Under the pieces are notes generated by a model. It made no database searches and was not told the DNA's origin. It worked only from the letters and a program-made list of their open reading frames with translations. From an uncultured Bacteroidota bacterium (GTDB lineage: Bacteria; Bacteroidota; Bacteroidia; UKL13-3): a stretch of 7,939 nucleotides of DNA. The DNA lies in contig CAISTO010000325.1 of the NCBI GenBank assembly GCA_903888395.1, positions 1 through 7,939 of the forward strand. The letters run 5' to 3'. The translations under genes and the position numbers were made by a program. Positions 5,935 to 7,939 of this stretch are shown here, piece after piece (position 1 is the stretch's first letter; the number at the start of each line of letters is the position of its first letter).

Positions 5935-7939
5935 TTATTTCTGATTGAAGATATTATTTAGAACTTGGCTATTTGGAAAATACAAAAGTCCTTGTTGACA
6001 GTATTTCATAGCTTCTTGAGGTTTGTTTACATTTAATTTCAAATAAGCCAACATGTGATACATGTTTTCATTTTGTGGATATATTTTCAAATACTGATTG
6101 GCGTATATTTCAGTTTCTGACTCTAATCTTAAATCATAACAGGTTTTTACCAATTCTCCCAACACAAATAAGTTATCATTTTCAATATTTAATGCTTTCT
6201 CAAACTCATTTTTTGCGCTAACAAAATCTTTGTGTAGAAAATATACCCTTCCCAAATCAAAATGAGTGTTGAAAAAATTTGGATAAATTAAATTAGCTGA
6301 TTTAAAATGTTCTTTTGCTTGCACTTGCAACTCATATTTTTCATTGTCGTTCAAGTTTGGATTACTCATGGATTCATTCATGTTGAATAATGCCAATAAA
6401 TTATGAGCTTGAAATGAGTTTTCCAAATGTTCCATGTCATGGTTCACCAATTTTAGTGGATTTTCCCAATTTGAATTTCTTGCTATGGTTCTGAATGAAA
6501 ACAATACAATGATGATGATAAATAAATACTCTATGGATTTCGGTTTAAATAAATTAAAACTAGGTTTGGCCCACACAAACAAAGCAGCTACAAATAAACA
6601 AAAACCCGCGGAAGCTGTAAAAGCCAATCGCTCCCCTACCATGCCTGCAACCAACTCTACCCAATTACTGAATAAAAGGATTGAAATCAAATACCAAGCA
6701 ATTCCAATACTGATAAATGGTTTTGTTTTAAATTGCCAAATGGCAATAAATACCAATGCCAAATGAATCAAAATAGAAATGAGTACATAAGGATTTAATA
6801 AATTTACTGTTTGTGTTTTTGAATAGCCATAATAAAATGAAAGTTCATCGGGAAATACCAATGTTTGAAAATAAACCAAAAGTGTTTCCATTCCAGTTCC
6901 TATGGTTTCTTCAACGCTATGTTTAGCAACCAATGTATTTTCAAAATAGGCCAAATTTCTTCCTTCTTTCAAAATACCATTATTTTCTTGGGGTATATTT
7001 TGAAATGAATTTTCTGCAAGAGGAGCAATATTTATGTTTTGTGCTGAATAGGTTTTGTTCCATAAATGGGTTTTGCAATTTGGACTCAACGCATTCATTA
7101 AAACCAAACTTACAAAAACAATTAAAGGAATAAATTTAAATAAATTTAAACTAGGCCATTTACTATTAATTACATAAATAATAAAAAATGAAGCCAATAC
7201 AATTTGAAACAAGCCAATATTAAAGAACAAGTAGCTAACAAAAAATGTAGTTATAAGATATAATAAACCCCATTTAATATTTTTAAATGTTAAAAATATT
7301 AAAAGCAAAAGTGCTAACAATCCAAAAACCGAAATGGCATGGAAATTTGAATTGAAAAAATTTATTGCCAATATAGGTATAGTAAGTAATAAAATCCAAT
7401 GTGATTTTTTATTCATTAAACTATATGCTAAATAAAAAATACTACTATAGATTGCGAGTATCGCTATATCTTCAACAACAAAAAAGAAAGAAAAAACCAT
7501 AAGTTGAACCAATATTAACATGACTCCAATTGGTTCATTCTTTCTAATGGCTAATAAAGAAAAAGGAATGGCTATGATGAAATATAAATATTCCATATTC
7601 CATATGGCCAAACCAAATAATAAGCATGCAATTACTGATAAAAAATAAAAGTTTTGAATAAAATTTAAAAGTTTATTCAAAACATTAAAAGTTTGAGATT
7701 TAAACTTGATGAAATTTATAAAATAATAAGCAATTATAATAAGCAAAAAAGGCGAAATAAAAATAAGACCTAACCTGAACCAATTAAAGCTAGATCCTAT
7801 TATTGCTGCCGGTAAGGCTAACATCAATGTGATTAAAAATATTTTTTTTAAGGATGCATTTTTTAAAATAATAGTTATTAAAGGCAACACAAAAATCATG
7901 GTAAAAATACTTTTTTTGGCAAGCATGCCTATTGAAAAA
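5935..7939 (-). CDS. TMTC/DUF1736-like polytopic membrane protein with C-terminal TPRs, 5' end outside the window
   Basis: The first visible ATG (7926) gives 663 residues, but the frame stays open upstream to the edge (F-S-I-G before the Met). The text around it, SIGMLAKKS, matches the internal 'GLLSKE(T/S)A' helix of TMTC-like proteins, so the true start is probably outside and the N-terminus with its catalytic acidic loop is missing. Counting from that Met, residues 6-281 hold about 12 hydrophobic segments. A hydrophilic loop (282-378) carries ENTLVAK (329-335) and LVFPDELSFYYGYSK (356-370). Further membrane helices follow, with GERLAFTASAGFC at 431-443 (family 'AERLLYLPSIGFC') and RNSNW at 483-487. 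About three TPRs (553-654) end the protein. Family members are GT-C-fold membrane proteins. Eukaryotic TMTC1-4 are O-mannosyltransferases, whereas the bacterial relatives are mostly uncharacterised. The TPRs probably face the opposite side from the ligand loop or bind partners. The role in glycosylation is inferred. Confidence 0.9.
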   Translation of the reverse strand, partial: FSIGMLAKKSIFTMIFVLPLITIILKNASLKKIFLITLMLALPAAIIGSSFNWFRLGLIFISPFLLIIIAYYFINFIKFKSQTFNVLNKLLNFIQNFYFLSVIACLLFGLAIWNMEYLYFIIAIPFSLLAIRKNEPIGVMLILVQLMVFSFFFVVEDIAILAIYSSIFYLAYSLMNKKSHWILLLTIPILAINFFNSNFHAISVFGLLALLLLIFLTFKNIKWGLLYLITTFFVSYLFFNIGLFQIVLASFFIIYVINSKWPSLNLFKFIPLIVFVSLVLMNALSPNCKTHLWNKTYSAQNINIAPLAENSFQNIPQENNGILKEGRNLAYFENTLVAKHSVEETIGTGMETLLVYFQTLVFPDELSFYYGYSKTQTVNLLNPYVLISILIHLALVFIAIWQFKTKPFISIGIAWYLISILLFSNWVELVAGMVGERLAFTASAGFCLFVAALFVWAKPSFNLFKPKSIEYLFIIIIVLFSFRTIARNSNWENPLKLVNHDMEHLENSFQAHNLLALFNMNESMSNPNLNDNEKYELQVQAKEHFKSANLIYPNFFNTHFDLGRVYFLHKDFVSAKNEFEKALNIENDNLFVLGELVKTCYDLRLESETEIYANQYLKIYPQNENMYHMLAYLKLNVNKPQEAMKYCQQGLLYFPNSQVLNNIFNQK
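5965..6270 (-). other. Three C-terminal TPR repeats
   Basis: Residues 553-586, 587-620 and 621-654 form three consecutive 34-residue units. The first is canonical (THFDLGRVYFLHKDFVSAKNEF pattern, with Leu/Gly/Tyr and Ala at consensus positions and a pro-like turn at IENDN). The second is divergent. The third (MLAYLKLNVNKPQEAMKYCQQGL) is again canonical. A further helix pair at about 500-552 probably caps the array. TPRs usually mediate protein-protein contacts. Confidence 0.85.
6427..6945 (-). other. TMTC/DUF1736-like core motifs
   Basis: Residues 328-500 (counted from the ATG at 7926) hold, in order and at family-like spacing, FENTLVAK, the 'FPxxLSxxYxY' motif as FPDELSFYYGYSK, two membrane helices, SNWVELVAGMVGERLAFTASAGFC, another helix, and RTIARNSNWENPLKLVNHDMEHLENS leading into the TPRs. 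This order is what identifies the protein as a TMTC-like relative rather than a generic TPR membrane protein. It rests on my memory of the family and was not aligned. Confidence 0.7.
6544..6564 (-). repeat. 21-bp in-frame repeat, copy A
   Basis: On the minus strand CCTAGTTT(T)AATTTATTTAAA encodes PSFNLFK at residues 455-461. It matches copy B (7135-7155) at 20 of 21 bases, and the copies are 591 bp apart, exactly 197 codons, so they share a frame. Both precede a hydrophobic segment. AT-richness makes some chance similarity likely. Confidence 0.5.
7135..7155 (-). repeat. 21-bp in-frame repeat, copy B
   Basis: This is the partner of the copy at 6544-6564 and encodes PSLNLFK at residues 258-264, immediately before a membrane helix (FIPLIVFVSLVLM). 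The single mismatch lies at the ninth base as read on the coding strand. Confidence 0.5.

Noticed and set aside
6434..6766. Plus-strand open frame of 110 codons
   Set aside because: Antisense to the conserved TMTC-like motifs of the membrane protein; composition unlike a real protein.
6933..7133. Plus-strand open frame of 66 codons
   Set aside because: Antisense to the membrane-protein gene over the loop region; no support.

Overview
The window looks like part of an AT-rich Bacteroidota (Bacteroidetes) genome. Both genes are strongly A/T-biased in codon choice. Neither has a clear Shine-Dalgarno sequence where its start can be inspected. The signal peptide of the larger gene ends in the VQA|Q style common in that phylum. 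Giant fibronectin-III/LamG surface proteins and TMTC-like TPR membrane proteins are both frequent there. The phylum is inferred from style, not from a marker gene.

Layout: everything real is on the minus strand, and both genes run off a window edge. The right quarter (5935-7939) holds a polytopic membrane protein ending in TPR repeats. It resembles the GT-C / TMTC (DUF1736) family of membrane glycosyltransferases. Its true start lies beyond the right edge, because the frame stays open past the first visible ATG. A 225-bp AT-rich gap (5710-5934) follows, with two small inverted repeats and no convincing promoter. The left 72% (1-5709) is a single open frame of 1903 codons with no stop. It encodes a secreted giant protein: signal peptide, an unassigned Cys/Trp-rich N-terminal module, about four fibronectin-III-like domains, a LamG/ConA-like lectin domain, carboxypeptidase-regulatory/Ig-like beta modules, and a long C-terminal part. 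That last part contains a DPPGS-centred Gly/Ser/Thr-rich block, a short charged helix and a second Thr/Gly-rich block ending in an SCPFE motif. The 3' end is off the left edge.

How they may work together: the glycosyltransferase-like gene lies directly upstream of the surface-protein gene in the same direction. The surface protein carries 15 copies of the D-S/T-[AILVMT] tripeptide known as the Bacteroidetes O-glycosylation motif. A modifier/substrate pairing is therefore a testable idea, but nothing in the sequence proves it. No RNA genes, mobile elements or CRISPR arrays were seen.
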